In this document: positions 35,701 through 43,935 of the stretch, one piece after another | Position numbering within the stretch: the stretch's first letter is position 1 | Layout: each line of letters starts with the position of its first letter | Origin: Deltaproteobacteria bacterium | GTDB taxonomy: Bacteria; Desulfobacterota; Desulfobacteria; Desulfobacterales; B30-G6 | Direction: 5' to 3' | NCBI GenBank assembly: GCA_003647375.1 | Contig: QMMS01000001.1 | Span: 1-58,497, forward strand | Length of the DNA: 58,497 nt | Made by a program: the position numbers and the translations under genes | Notes under the pieces: model-generated | What the model was told of the DNA's origin: nothing | The model's database searches: none | What the model saw: only the letters and a program-made list of their open reading frames with translations

Positions 35701-36211
35701 TCTCCTGTCCTATTCCAAAGAAAGAGAACCCGAGTACCAAGACTGTTTCCCAAACAATATTGCCGATGACATCTGCGAACTCGTAATGGAGATGGCAAGC
35801 ACCCATGGTGTTCGCATCGTCAAAGACTTTTCGACGTCCATCGGCGAAGTCAGCATGGATCCGAATACGGTCCATCAGTGCCTGCTCAATCTGGTGTCCA
35901 ACGCCATTGATGCATGCACTTTCGACGACAATGTCGATAAAAAGCATGAAGTCCACGTTCTGACGGCGTTCGAAGGAGAAACAACCATCCGCTTTGAAAT
36001 TACGGATAATGGTTCCGGTATGTCCGACAGCGTCAAAGCAAAACTTTTTTCTTCCTTTTTTAGCACAAAGGGAGCCAAAGGTACCGGGCTCGGGTTGCTC
36101 GTAACCCGAAAGCTCATCGAAGAGCACCATGGAAGTATCGACGTTGTTTCCAATTTAAACCAGGGTACGACGTTTATCATGAAGTTGCCCTTTAATCCGA
36201 AAGAAGGTTAA
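32750..36211 (+). CDS. Hybrid Rossmann-PAS3-GAF-PAS sensor histidine kinase
   Basis: 1153 residues, cytoplasmic, no membrane segment. Residues 8-110 resemble a Rossmann nucleotide-binding fold (HIAIVGGGRFCLALL, then NVIGVADLNPEA). Three near-identical PAS domains are at about 171-303, 328-460 and 487-618, each starting with QGSTI(P/A)TF and containing THWNKA and FFTAAP. A GAF domain (636-790), a fourth PAS (797-912), HisKA with the phospho-acceptor His936 in GMAHGIKN, and an ATPase domain with NLVSNAIDA, DNGSGM and GTGLGL (1047-1148) follow. A response regulator comes next. A single kinase reading a nucleotide cofactor and several small ligands, controlling the regulator at 36264, is the most likely arrangement. 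Confidence 0.93.
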   Translation: MIHQLEKAHIAIVGGGRFCLALLKSLFGEGLGAKQPNVIGVADLNPEAIGLAYAGDMGIFTTTDYKELFKLENLDLIIELTKDIGLGEDIILNKPPGVQFVDSFEARSILQQLSINAKKTEVLKKLREARNNDTEVEDLFEQFYESTIQLTKEQDVFTQTSRKEMVAGEKALFQAIQGSTIATFLINKNHVVTHWNKACEKLTGYSADQILGTNHQWKPFRSKERPIMADLILDGVKEEEVWRYYGAKWKKSDLIEGAYEAEEYFEHLGDDGKWLFFTAAPIKNAQGITIGAIETLQDKTEEKKTQEERKQNNITLTEKTRAIIASQQIMSQIIQGSTIPTFVIDINHVITHWNKALENLTGLPSKEMVDTKDQWKSFYDQERPSMADVILDQVSEREIRRLYGTKWKKSALLEEAYEAEVFFPKLGKGGKWCFFTAAPLRSPEGKIIGAIETIWDRTEEKRAETERERQNTELELRAKKLKASEKTMAQIIQGSTIPTFVINKDRIVTHWNKACEKLTGYSADEIIGTDHHWKPSWDEKRPTMADLILDKAGEEEFWRHFGTQWKKSELIDGAYEAEEYFGSGEEEKKWIFFTAAPITDSDGTMVGAIETILDRTDEKKAEEERERRNKELATLCSIYATLSAPLDLDGRINNALQKVTDIFSFDSICVFILADDGRFYLKYSHGQDRDLCEKYDSTDNKSMVFKVAQSNQFEVFEDINSVKNNEIVVLKQDGFQSLAYIPLVDKEKKAFGVIRAGSREIKEFTTEDRQILELIGNRMGVTIENSLLQEELRRKAYFQSRLISYSNNAIVATDANWNIVLFNPEAERLFGYTRPSLPDKLNAKDLFPQEVIQSIEDKINITELRHLTLWKEAAIRSKNGRQIPVNYSGTPLFENDQMMGCVAFFQDQTEIKKLERELINSERLGAIGQTVAGMAHGIKNILAGFKGGRYLVDLGIDKNNTDKLISGWQMIKRNIDQTSDLVMDLLSYSKEREPEYQDCFPNNIADDICELVMEMASTHGVRIVKDFSTSIGEVSMDPNTVHQCLLNLVSNAIDACTFDDNVDKKHEVHVLTAFEGETTIRFEITDNGSGMSDSVKAKLFSSFFSTKGAKGTGLGLLVTRKLIEEHHGSIDVVSNLNQGTTFIMKLPFNPKEG
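33260..34603 (+). repeat. Three tandem PAS-domain repeats inside the histidine kinase gene
   Basis: Approximate units are 33260-33658, 33731-34129 and 34208-34603, each about 396 nt and separated by short coiled-coil linkers. Shared landmarks in order are QGSTI, THWNKA, GTKWKKS-like, AYEAE and FFTAAP. Repeats 1 and 3 are closer to each other than to repeat 2. Confidence 0.85.
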
Positions 36212-36263
36212 GTGTGATTATAAAATCAACAGACTATTTATTCAGGCATTGGGAGGCCTTACC

Positions 36264-36656
36264 ATGAGCAAAAAAGTACTTGTCGTAGATGACGACCCTG
36301 ATGTGAGATTGTTCAATGTTACCGTGGTGGAGGAAAATGGCTTTACGCCCATAGAAGCAAGAGATGGCGAGGAAGGGCTCAAACTGCTGAAAGAAGAGCG
36401 ACCGGATCTTGTTATTCTGGATGTGCTCATGCCGAGACAGAGCGGTATCAGGCTCTTTAGAGATTTGAAAACCGACAAGTCGCTGAAACATATTCCCGTC
36501 ATTCTTCTCTCCGGCATCGCAAAAAGGACGTTTCTGCGTTCACAGAAGGCCCTGACCGAGTTTGGCGGTGAGAGTGTGCCGGAACCCGAAATCTACCTTG
36601 AGAAACCGGTTGAACCCGAAGAGCTTTCAGCCGCAATCAATAAGTTTATCGGATAA
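36264..36656 (+). CDS. Single-domain response regulator
   Basis: 130 residues, receiver domain only. The acidic pocket is Asp10/Asp11, the phospho-acceptor is Asp53 (LVILDVLMP), the switch residue is Ser83 (LLSG) and the conserved lysine is Lys114 (EKPVEP). GGGAGG stands 7 nt before the ATG at 36264, which decides the start. It lies 52 nt after the kinase gene and should be its partner. With no output domain, it must act through protein contacts, perhaps on the adjacent stress proteins or transporter. Confidence 0.93.
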   Translation: MSKKVLVVDDDPDVRLFNVTVVEENGFTPIEARDGEEGLKLLKEERPDLVILDVLMPRQSGIRLFRDLKTDKSLKHIPVILLSGIAKRTFLRSQKALTEFGGESVPEPEIYLEKPVEPEELSAAINKFIG

Positions 36657-36691
36657 GATTATCGGTTAGTATTTTTGGTTTTGCCATGCTG

Positions 36692-36720
36692 AAAGGTCTA
36701 CTGCTTGAGTAGACTTTTCT
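36692..36720 (+). terminator. Probable rho-independent terminator after the response regulator
   Basis: GTCTACT and AGTAGAC form a 7-bp stem with loop GCTTG, extended by A-U pairs into the following TTTTCT. It closes the antiporter-Usp-kinase-regulator unit before the second Usp gene. Confidence 0.6.
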
Positions 36721-36750
36721 AATCACAGGGGTAAAGAAGGAACCATCATT

Positions 36751-37626
36751 ATGGATGTCCGTAAAATTTTATTCGTTACCAAGTTTGAAGAGCTTTGGTT
36801 TGATGCAGTTGAGTCTCTGATGGATTTAAGAAAAGTCTCCTTGGACCATGTCGTTTTTCTCAATGTCATCGAACGGGACAAAGTCGCCCTGAGAAGAGGG
36901 AAAGGATACCAGAAAATCGAAGAAGTCCGCCTGAGGGAAATGGCCAATATCCGCTTTATCAACTGGGCCGAAACCCTGTTTGAGAGGGGACTTGAAGTCG
37001 GGGCCTATATTGTTGTCGGAAGCCTGGTAAAACAGGTGATCACCGCCGTTGAAAAAGAAAATATCGATCTCATCGTCGTCGGCTACGAGAAAAAAGGCCG
37101 CATCGAACAGCTATATTCGTCCTCGGATATTCTGGAAATCATCCGCCGATCTCAGACACCGGTGATGGTTTACAAGTACAAACCCGACAACACCCTATCT
37201 GTAGAGAAACCATTTGAACGTCCCCTCTTTGCCACCTGTTTCTCCAAAACGAGCCAAAAAGTAATCGAATATTTAAAACCCATGGCCCCGGTCATTAAAA
37301 AAGTAACCATTATCCACGTCGCGGATCCAAAAAGTTTGAAAGAATCATCGGCCATGGGTGTCCAAAAAACCAGAAAAAAAATTCGCCGGAAACTCGATGA
37401 GCTGTGCGATATGCTTATTGCAGAAGGGATAGATGCATCGCCTGCTGTGTATGTTGGAACTCCGGCCAAGGAAATTGTAACGGCGGCTAAAGAATGCAAT
37501 GCTACCATGGTCATTACCGGTACGTCCTCAAACCCGTCTCTAAAAGAAAAACTGATCGGGAGTACACCCCGATACCTGGCGGAAAAGACGATCATCCCCA
37601 CATTACTGATTCCACCCGTAACATAG
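36751..37626 (+). CDS. Tandem universal stress protein (UspA domains)
   Basis: 291 residues with two Usp domains, 1-140 (VRKILFVTKFEELWFDAVES, then IDLIVVGYEKKGRIEQLY) and 150-291 (PLFATCFSKTSQKVIEYL, then ATMVITGTSSNPSLKEKL). It is a paralogue of the protein at 31843, with the same architecture. The ATP-binding glycine pattern is degenerate in both halves. AAGAAGGAA precedes the ATG. A cytidylate-kinase-like gene follows after 22 nt, so the two may be cotranscribed. Confidence 0.9.
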   Translation: MDVRKILFVTKFEELWFDAVESLMDLRKVSLDHVVFLNVIERDKVALRRGKGYQKIEEVRLREMANIRFINWAETLFERGLEVGAYIVVGSLVKQVITAVEKENIDLIVVGYEKKGRIEQLYSSSDILEIIRRSQTPVMVYKYKPDNTLSVEKPFERPLFATCFSKTSQKVIEYLKPMAPVIKKVTIIHVADPKSLKESSAMGVQKTRKKIRRKLDELCDMLIAEGIDASPAVYVGTPAKEIVTAAKECNATMVITGTSSNPSLKEKLIGSTPRYLAEKTIIPTLLIPPVT

Positions 37627-37648
37627 TCAGCTCTTGGAGGTAATATAG

Positions 37649-38260
37649 ATGGCGGTCCTCACTATATCGAGACAATTCGGCGCCGGGGGAATAACCCTCG
37701 GAAAAATGATTGCAGACAGACTCGGATATACGTTTGCGCACACAGAAATCATCCAGGAAATTGCCAGAGAAGCAAATGTTTCGCCCCAATGGGTCGAATC
37801 GTTTGAAAAGGAAGCCGGCACCAAGTTGTCGCGCGTCATTTCTTCCATGGTTTCCCAGAAATGGATCGATCGTATCCTTAAAGACGAACGGGGCTATCTG
37901 GACGAAAAAATCTATCTCGACTACCTTGTCCTGATTATCGCCAAGATGGCCGATGAAAATGATGTGGTTATTATCGGCCGCGGCAGTCAGTATATCCTAA
38001 ACGACCATCCGGATGCATTCCACATTCTTCTGGTGGATGAATTTGAAAATCGTGTGAAATTTCTGGTCGACCGCTATCATTTTTCGCCAAAGAAGGCGAA
38101 CCAGGTCGTTACCAATGAGGATAAGCGCCGTTTAAGTTTATACCGAAAAATACACAAAAAAGATTACGACAACCCAGGTCTCTATCACCTGGTCCTCAAC
38201 ATGAATCGCATGGATTTAAACATGGCGGAAAACCTGGTCTGTCAAATGATCAACGCCTGA
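37649..38260 (+). CDS. Cytidylate kinase-like family protein
   Basis: 203 residues. The opening LTISRQFGAGGITLGKMIADRLG is the modified P-loop of the cytidylate-kinase-like family (PF13189), followed by DEKIYLDYLVLIIAKMADEN and VVIIGRGSQYILND near residue 109. Members are common in anaerobes but differ from true Cmk; the substrate is not established. RBS GGAGGTAAT lies before the ATG. It follows a Usp gene, and in related genomes such genes also sit near Usp or sensor genes (from memory, not checked). Confidence 0.85.
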   Translation: MAVLTISRQFGAGGITLGKMIADRLGYTFAHTEIIQEIAREANVSPQWVESFEKEAGTKLSRVISSMVSQKWIDRILKDERGYLDEKIYLDYLVLIIAKMADENDVVIIGRGSQYILNDHPDAFHILLVDEFENRVKFLVDRYHFSPKKANQVVTNEDKRRLSLYRKIHKKDYDNPGLYHLVLNMNRMDLNMAENLVCQMINA

Positions 38261-38311
38261 ACAACATAGAACCCATCTCAACATTTCCATGGGCACATAC
38301 TCACCTATATA

Positions 38312-38340
38312 TTGACATTCCCCATCCGTTGGCATATTGT
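38312..38340 (+). promoter_or_regulatory. Sigma-70 type promoter of metK
   Basis: TTGACA at 38312-38317 and TATTGT at 38335-38340 are separated by 17 bp. The predicted leader of about 65 nt holds no SAM riboswitch that I recognise. Confidence 0.6.
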
Positions 38341-38413
38341 TAGAGGTTATGAATTTAATGTCGTTGCCGGACTTGACAACCGTGCGGCGATACCAATACC
38401 AAGGAGACGACCC

Positions 38414-39583
38414 ATGGAAAAAGAAAACTTCTATTTTACATCCGAGTCGGTAACGGAAGGGCACCCGGACAAGGTTGCCGATGCCATATCCGACGCAGTG
38501 TTGGATGCTATCATGACCCAAGACAAAAACTGCCGGGTTGCATGTGAAACACTCGTAACCACCGGCCTTGCCTTTATTGCCGGAGAAATCACCACTCAAT
38601 GCTATGTGGACATGCCCCAAATTGTCCGTGATACCATTCGTGATATCGGCTACAGCTCTTCGATGATGGGGTTTGACTATCAAACCTGTTCCGTCATTAC
38701 CAGCATTGACAGACAGTCCCCCGATATCGCCCAGGGTGTCAATACAGGTGAAGGACTTTATAAGGAGCAGGGTGCCGGCGACCAGGGTCTGATGTTCGGT
38801 TTTGCCACCGATGAAACACCGGAACTCATGCCCATGCCGATTATATTTGCACACAACTTATGCAGGCGTCTTGCCCAGACCCGCAAGAGTGGCGCCCTTG
38901 ATTTTCTGAGACCGGACGGCAAATCCCAGGTCACCATTGAATATGACAACGGCACCCCCCGGCGGGTGGATACGGTGGTGGTCTCTACCCAGCACAAACC
39001 AGACGTATCCTATGAAGAACTCAGGGAAGCCGTTATCGAAGAGGTCATCAAAAAGACCATACCCGCGGAACTGCGAGATGGTGATACCCGTTATTTCATC
39101 AACCCGACAGGTAAATTTGTTGTGGGCGGCCCCATGGGCGACTGCGGTGTTACCGGAAGAAAAATTATCGTCGACACCTATGGTGGTCAAGGGAGTCATG
39201 GGGGCGGATGCTTTTCCGGCAAGGATCCCTCGAAAGTTGATCGGAGCGCTTCCTACATGGGTCGGCATATTGCCAAAAACATCGTTGCCGCCGGACTGTC
39301 CAAAAAATGTGAAATTCAAATCGCTTATGCCATCGGTGTTGCCGAACCGATCTCCATTATGGTCGATCTCATGGGAACCGGCTCTATTCCCAAACAACAA
39401 GTGGAGGATATCGTAAAGGACGTCTTTGATCTGCGCCCTGCCGCTATTATCGAATACCTCGATCTGTTACGGCCCATCTACCTTAAAACAGCCGCATATG
39501 GTCATTTTGGCAGATCCGAACCCGAATTTTCATGGGAGCAGACCAATAAAGCAGAAGAGATAAGAAAAAAGGCAGGACTATAA
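38414..39583 (+). CDS. metK: S-adenosylmethionine synthetase (methionine adenosyltransferase)
   Basis: 389 residues from ATG 38414, preceded by AAGGAG; the frame is open further upstream but overlaps the promoter. Signatures: [20 protein letters not shown] near 8, [17 protein letters not shown] near 117 and [20 protein letters not shown] near 258. It makes SAM from methionine and ATP. The next gene, 100 nt on, is S-adenosylhomocysteine hydrolase, so the pair makes and recycles the methyl donor. The length is normal for the bacterial enzyme. Confidence 0.97.
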   Translation: MEKENFYFTSESVTEGHPDKVADAISDAVLDAIMTQDKNCRVACETLVTTGLAFIAGEITTQCYVDMPQIVRDTIRDIGYSSSMMGFDYQTCSVITSIDRQSPDIAQGVNTGEGLYKEQGAGDQGLMFGFATDETPELMPMPIIFAHNLCRRLAQTRKSGALDFLRPDGKSQVTIEYDNGTPRRVDTVVVSTQHKPDVSYEELREAVIEEVIKKTIPAELRDGDTRYFINPTGKFVVGGPMGDCGVTGRKIIVDTYGGQGSHGGGCFSGKDPSKVDRSASYMGRHIAKNIVAAGLSKKCEIQIAYAIGVAEPISIMVDLMGTGSIPKQQVEDIVKDVFDLRPAAIIEYLDLLRPIYLKTAAYGHFGRSEPEFSWEQTNKAEEIRKKAGL

Positions 39584-39683
39584 TCTAACCTAAAGTGAGC
39601 GTCTGAAAAAAATACCAACGCATTCCGTTTCTGCAAATGTCCAGCATGAACGCATGAAAGCAATCAACAGGAGAAAAAAAACA

Positions 39684-40940
39684 ATGAATCATGATGTAAA
39701 AGACTTGAAACTCGCCAAAGAAGGCAAGTTGCGCATCGAGTGGGCCAATCAAAATATGCCGGTGCTGAATCGTATCAAAACACGATTTGAAAAAGAAAAA
39801 CCATTGAAAGGAAAACGTATCGGCGCATGCCTTCACGTAACAACGGAAACAGCCTCCCTGATGCAGACCCTCAAAGCCGGCGGCGCACAGGTCTCTCTCT
39901 GCGCTTCCAACCCGCTGAGCACACAGGACGATGTGGCTGCTTCCCTTGTAAAAAATGATAAAATCGCCGTTTTTGCCATCAAGGGTGAAAACAACAAGAC
40001 CTATTACAGCCACATCAACGCAGTTATCGACAAAAAACCGCAGTATACCATGGATGATGGTGCTGACCTGGTCTCAATCCTGCATTCAGAACGATCCGAG
40101 CTCATCGATCTGGTCCAAGGCGGGACGGAAGAAACCACAACCGGCGTCATCCGGCTCAAAAGCATGGCGGCGGACCATGTATTGAAGTATCCCATCATTG
40201 CCGTCAACGATGCCAAGACAAAGCACTTTTTTGACAACCGCTACGGAACCGGCCAGAGTACCATGGACGGTATTATTCGTGCCACAAATCGGTTGATAGC
40301 GGGATCGATATTTGTTGTTTGCGGGTATGGCTGGTGTGGCCGGGGTCTGGCTATGAGGGCAAGGGGCATGGGTGGAAACGTCGTGGTTACAGAGGTTGAT
40401 CCTTTGACGGCACTGGAAGCGGTTATGGACGGGTTCTCCGTTATGCCCATGAATAAAGCCGCCAGGGCAGGTGACTTTTTCTGTACCGTAACCGGCAACA
40501 TCAATGTTATCCGTAAAGAACATTTCTCCCTCATGAAAGACGGTGCCATCGTGGCTAATTCCGGTCATTTCAATGTCGAACTGGACCTCGAGTCCCTGGG
40601 CGAGTTGGCTAAAAGCAGGAGGATGATCCGGCCGTTTGTCGAGGAGTACGTGATGGCGGACGGGAAGTGTATCAATGTGTTGGGGGACGGCAGGCTCATC
40701 AACCTGGCTGCGGCAGAAGGCCACCCGTCAAGTGTTATGGATATGAGTTTCGCAAATCAGGCGCTTTGTATCGAGCACATGGTTAAGCTGGCAGATTCGC
40801 TGGCGCTGGATGTACACCCGGTTCCGGAAGATATAGACACAGCCATAGCAAAAGAAAAGCTGGTTTCGATGGGCATCAAGATCGACCGACTCACCCGCGA
40901 GCAGAAACAGTATCTATCTTCGTGGACTATTGGGACATAG
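39684..40940 (+). CDS. ahcY: S-adenosylhomocysteine hydrolase
   Basis: 418 residues from ATG 39684 with AGGAGAAA upstream. Shorter than the eukaryotic type and close to the archaeal/anaerobe type. Substrate-site stretches: [14 protein letters not shown] near 19, [20 protein letters not shown] near 53, and [18 protein letters not shown] near 175. The NAD-binding core is [16 protein letters not shown] near 212, and GHFNVELD near 295 is conserved. It splits S-adenosylhomocysteine to adenosine and homocysteine, and pairs with metK upstream. An inosine-preferring variant of the family cannot be excluded. Confidence 0.95.
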   Translation: MNHDVKDLKLAKEGKLRIEWANQNMPVLNRIKTRFEKEKPLKGKRIGACLHVTTETASLMQTLKAGGAQVSLCASNPLSTQDDVAASLVKNDKIAVFAIKGENNKTYYSHINAVIDKKPQYTMDDGADLVSILHSERSELIDLVQGGTEETTTGVIRLKSMAADHVLKYPIIAVNDAKTKHFFDNRYGTGQSTMDGIIRATNRLIAGSIFVVCGYGWCGRGLAMRARGMGGNVVVTEVDPLTALEAVMDGFSVMPMNKAARAGDFFCTVTGNINVIRKEHFSLMKDGAIVANSGHFNVELDLESLGELAKSRRMIRPFVEEYVMADGKCINVLGDGRLINLAAAEGHPSSVMDMSFANQALCIEHMVKLADSLALDVHPVPEDIDTAIAKEKLVSMGIKIDRLTREQKQYLSSWTIGT

Positions 40941-40949
40941 CATAAAAGA

Positions 40950-41043
40950 AAGGGTTCAAGGGTTCGAGGATCCAAGGGTTCGAGGGTAGGCTAAAAGCTC
41001 TTAGCTATCAGCGACCCTTGGACCCTCCAAACCTCCAACCCTT
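40950..41043. repeat. Imperfect long inverted repeat of AAGGGTTC-like words
   Basis: A 31-nt left arm (40950-40980) and a 31-nt right arm (41013-41043) are complementary at about 26 positions. The arms are themselves built from short words such as AAGGGTTCGAGG and CCAAGGGTT. Related words (ACCCTTGGACCCTC) recur at about 43881-43895. It lies just after ahcY and may act as a transcription end or be a mobile palindromic element. Confidence 0.6.
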
Positions 41044-41165
41044 AATTCCCCCCTTCCTACGCGATATAATCCAACCGTTCGAGCCCCATCTCAACTTCTT
41101 TTCCCTGCTCCTTATATTCATCTAATTTTGTTGACCTTTTTAGACTACATAGTGTAAGATTTTCC

Positions 41166-41261
41166 ATGTCGGGAGAACCCATCGAAATCGAAAAACGTAG
41201 CAATGTCTATGTCCTCGATCCCGATAGCGATTTCGATCCCGAAAAGACCGTTTTAAAGTAA
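41166..41261 (+). CDS. Hypothetical 31-residue ORF
   Basis: Reads MSGEPIEIEKRSNVYVLDPD and ends SDFDPEKTVLK. Acidic and hydrophilic, with no clear ribosome site and no family I recognise. It lies alone in the 374-nt gap between ahcY and mlaE and could be a chance frame or a remnant of a larger gene. Confidence 0.2.
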   Translation: MSGEPIEIEKRSNVYVLDPDSDFDPEKTVLK

Positions 41262-41314
41262 CAACGGCTTAAGTTAATGGCATTAGCTCAAGATCTGAAA
41301 ATCTGAAGGCATGT

Positions 41315-42091
41315 ATGCAAACCATCATCGGTGCAATAGGCAGGCGAACGCTCTATTCATTCAGCCAGATTGCCACACTACTCACTTTTGCTTATCAATT
41401 GCTCCGCCTTCTTGCTTTTCCACCAAAAACGGGACTGGTCCCGGTCCGTCGCATTGCACTGGAGCAGGTATATTTTACCGCCGTTCAGACACTGCCGGTT
41501 ATCATTCCTTTCGCGATACTGACAGGCAGCATGATAATCATTCAGTTTTCCAGATTTTCCGGGGAATATCAGCTGGGAAAAATTATCGTCCTGTTTATCG
41601 TGCGAGATTTGGGGCCGACCCTGACGGCACTCCTGATCATTCTTCGATCGGCAACAGCGGTTACAATAGAAATCAGCTATATGAATGTCTTTAATGAAAT
41701 GGACGCCCTGGAAATGTCGGGGCTTGATCCACTCTGGGTCGTATGCATCCCGAGACTGGTGGGCATTACATCGGCGATTCTCTGTCTTTTTATCGTGTTC
41801 GATATTACCGCCATCGTGGGTGGTTATGCTGTCGTCTGGCTCTTCACCTATATCAATCTTGGAGACTTCCTTGATCAGATTGCCGATGCCATATCCGCCG
41901 CAGATATTATCGTCGGCATCATAAAGGCCATACTATTCGGCATTACCATTACCGTCATTTGCCTCTATCATGGATTCAAGACAAAACAGCATATTACCCA
42001 GATTCCCGCAGCAGTCTCCAGAGCATCCTTGCAGTGCCTTGGAATCTGCCTGGTCATCAGTGCAACGATATCCGCATTGTTCTATCTTTAA
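41315..42091 (+). CDS. MlaE-like ABC permease (MCE-associated lipid transport)
   Basis: 258 residues with about five or six membrane helices. Family stretches: ALEQVYFTAVQTLPVIIPFA near 46, IVLFIVRDLGPTLTALLII near 89 and YMNVFNEMDALEMSGLDPLW near 122, which is the loop that contacts the ATPase. Members move phospholipids between the inner and outer membranes with an MCE protein. An AAGG ribosome site lies 5 nt before the ATG. The next gene is a degenerate ATPase, 2 nt away, then an MCE protein. Confidence 0.9.
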   Translation: MQTIIGAIGRRTLYSFSQIATLLTFAYQLLRLLAFPPKTGLVPVRRIALEQVYFTAVQTLPVIIPFAILTGSMIIIQFSRFSGEYQLGKIIVLFIVRDLGPTLTALLIILRSATAVTIEISYMNVFNEMDALEMSGLDPLWVVCIPRLVGITSAILCLFIVFDITAIVGGYAVVWLFTYINLGDFLDQIADAISAADIIVGIIKAILFGITITVICLYHGFKTKQHITQIPAAVSRASLQCLGICLVISATISALFYL

Positions 42092-42093
42092 AA

Positions 42094-42759
42094 ATGAAAC
42101 TCATCGAACTCACTCAATATTCTTTTGATTCCAAGAAAACGGGCCTGCCCTTCCAGCCCTTCGATTTTTCTATGACTCCTGGTGACGTGGTTTCGATCTC
42201 GACGGACTCTGCGGGTGACGCCCTCAACTTTTTAAAGGCACTGGCCACGCTGATTTATCCATTGCAGGGTGAATATCGATACAAACAGAATTTATTGGAT
42301 TTCTCGAACTACAGAAACCTCCTCGATACAAAGAAAAATTTCGGATTCATCACCTCACACGCTGCCCTGATAAGCAATCGAACGGTACGGGAAAATCTGT
42401 TCCTCATGAGTGCTTATCACACAAACGCTACCTCCTATCAACTAGATCAGCACACCCAAGAACTCTTCAAGCTATTTTCACTCGAAGACAAACTCGAACT
42501 GAAACCGGCGGACCTTGCACATCACGATTACCGCTTTGCCATTACAGTCAGGGAACTTATCAAAAAACCCGAGATATTACTTCTGGGATATCCTGAAAAT
42601 TTTGTAGGGATAGCGAATCTGGAGGCATTTAACACTATATTGTTCGACATGCTGGGTCGTGACGTGTGTATTGTGTTTCTATCCGAGCATCCACATTTTA
42701 TTGAAACTTTCTCCAAGAGAGAAATTGTGATATCAAGAGGGACACTGCAGGAAAGATAG
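42094..42759 (+). CDS. Degenerate ABC ATPase-like protein in the MlaF position (no catalytic residues)
   Basis: 221 residues aligning end to end with ABC ATPases but without catalytic motifs. The Walker A region reads SISTDSAGDALNFLKAL (34-50), with Asp42 in place of the essential lysine. The signature reads LAHHDYRFAITVREL (141-155) where LSGGQ is expected. Walker B reads ILLLGYPENF (161-170), so both the Asp and the catalytic Glu of LLLDEP are gone. The switch region is FLSEHPHF (195-202). It should therefore not hydrolyse ATP. The frame is intact and sits between mlaE- and mlaD-like genes, so the protein is probably made and structural or regulatory. Start ATG 42094, 2 nt after the permease stop. 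Confidence 0.85.
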   Translation: MKLIELTQYSFDSKKTGLPFQPFDFSMTPGDVVSISTDSAGDALNFLKALATLIYPLQGEYRYKQNLLDFSNYRNLLDTKKNFGFITSHAALISNRTVRENLFLMSAYHTNATSYQLDQHTQELFKLFSLEDKLELKPADLAHHDYRFAITVRELIKKPEILLLGYPENFVGIANLEAFNTILFDMLGRDVCIVFLSEHPHFIETFSKREIVISRGTLQER

Positions 42760-42770
42760 GTTAATTCAAT

Positions 42771-43808
42771 ATGGAACTCAATTATAACAGGAAAGAAAAA
42801 ATTGTCGGAGTATTTGTCATCTTCATCACCTTACTGTTGTTGTCAACCATCATTATCATAGGACGCGGAAAACACTGGTTTGAGAACTATAATACGTATT
42901 ACACAACCTTCAATGAAAGCTACAACCTGAAGGTAGGTGCCAATGTAAAACTATTCAAAACCGATATCGGCAAGGTCAAGGCCATTACCGTCGAAAACAA
43001 GGTCAGGATCAAACTGGTCATTTTAGAAAAATATAAATCAAGAATCCGTACGAACACCCTGGCTACCGTCCAGAGCCCCACTTTAATCGGATCCGAATAC
43101 ATATCCATCATTCCGGGCCCTGCCGATGCCCCATTGCTACCAGATGGGAGTGATATCCCATCAAGGGCTAAAAAATCGATAGCCGATATCCTGGCCGAGT
43201 TTGAGGTGGAAAAAACCGTCAGGAAATTAGTCCAGGCGATTCAGGATATCGCCGAATTCACAGGGACACTCAAAGATCCCAATGGACCGCTTCTGTCCGC
43301 CCTTGAAAACATCAATAAAACGACACAACATATTGAAATCATAACAAAGGGAATTGAAGACGGCGACGGCACACTGGGAAACCTGTTAACGTCCAACCAA
43401 CTACTGGATGTCATTTTACTTCGACTCAAAAGCGTTGGCAAAATACTTGCCTACCTTTCGGAAGCCAGCTCAAAAACACCCGGCACGGTCGACCAGGCAC
43501 AAACCAGTCTGGCCGGTGTTGAAGATGTCACCATGGGGTTAACAGAAAGCGTGGCGATCTTGAAAGACATCCTGATTGAGATTGAAACCAACATGCCCAC
43601 CATTAAAGCGATCCTGGAAAATGTTGAGGAAGGGAGTCAGGACGTCCCGGATATTACGACGTCTACGACACATTTTATTCAAGAAGCAAGGGATGGTGTC
43701 GAAAATGTGGACAAGGTCTTCCAATCCCTGCAGAAAAATTTCATCATAAGACCGAATCTGCCTCCTGAGCCCGTGGGCGAAAACACCGACGCAGGATTGC
43801 GGAGGTAA
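42771..43808 (+). CDS. MlaD-like MCE family protein
   Basis: 345 residues. An N-terminal anchor at about 11-31 (VGVFVIFITLLLLSTIIIIG) is followed by one MCE domain (about 37-118: YYTTFNESYNLKVGANVKLF, SPTLIGSEYISIIPG) and a long helical C-terminal part to the end. MCE proteins form periplasmic hexameric rings that carry lipids. It is longer than E. coli MlaD (about 183 residues) because of the helical tail, like needle- or tube-forming members. Last gene of the mla-like locus. Confidence 0.9.
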   Translation: MELNYNRKEKIVGVFVIFITLLLLSTIIIIGRGKHWFENYNTYYTTFNESYNLKVGANVKLFKTDIGKVKAITVENKVRIKLVILEKYKSRIRTNTLATVQSPTLIGSEYISIIPGPADAPLLPDGSDIPSRAKKSIADILAEFEVEKTVRKLVQAIQDIAEFTGTLKDPNGPLLSALENINKTTQHIEIITKGIEDGDGTLGNLLTSNQLLDVILLRLKSVGKILAYLSEASSKTPGTVDQAQTSLAGVEDVTMGLTESVAILKDILIEIETNMPTIKAILENVEEGSQDVPDITTSTTHFIQEARDGVENVDKVFQSLQKNFIIRPNLPPEPVGENTDAGLRR

Positions 43809-43935
43809 GCTATAAGCCATTTAGGGGTTTAGGCTGTAGACTATTAGACTGTTAGGCGCCTTTCGCTCCTCGCTTTCAGCTACCCTTGGACCCTCGAACC
43901 CTCAGATTTGATGAAACCGTAAAAAGTCCGAATTA

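Noticed and set aside
38341..38413. A SAM or SAH riboswitch before metK
   Set aside because: The leader is only about 65 nt and I cannot find the conserved cores or stems of any SAM or SAH riboswitch class.
40950..41043. A tRNA, suggested by GGGTTCGA words
   Set aside because: The words are repeats in a palindrome; no acceptor stem, anticodon arm or complete cloverleaf can be drawn.
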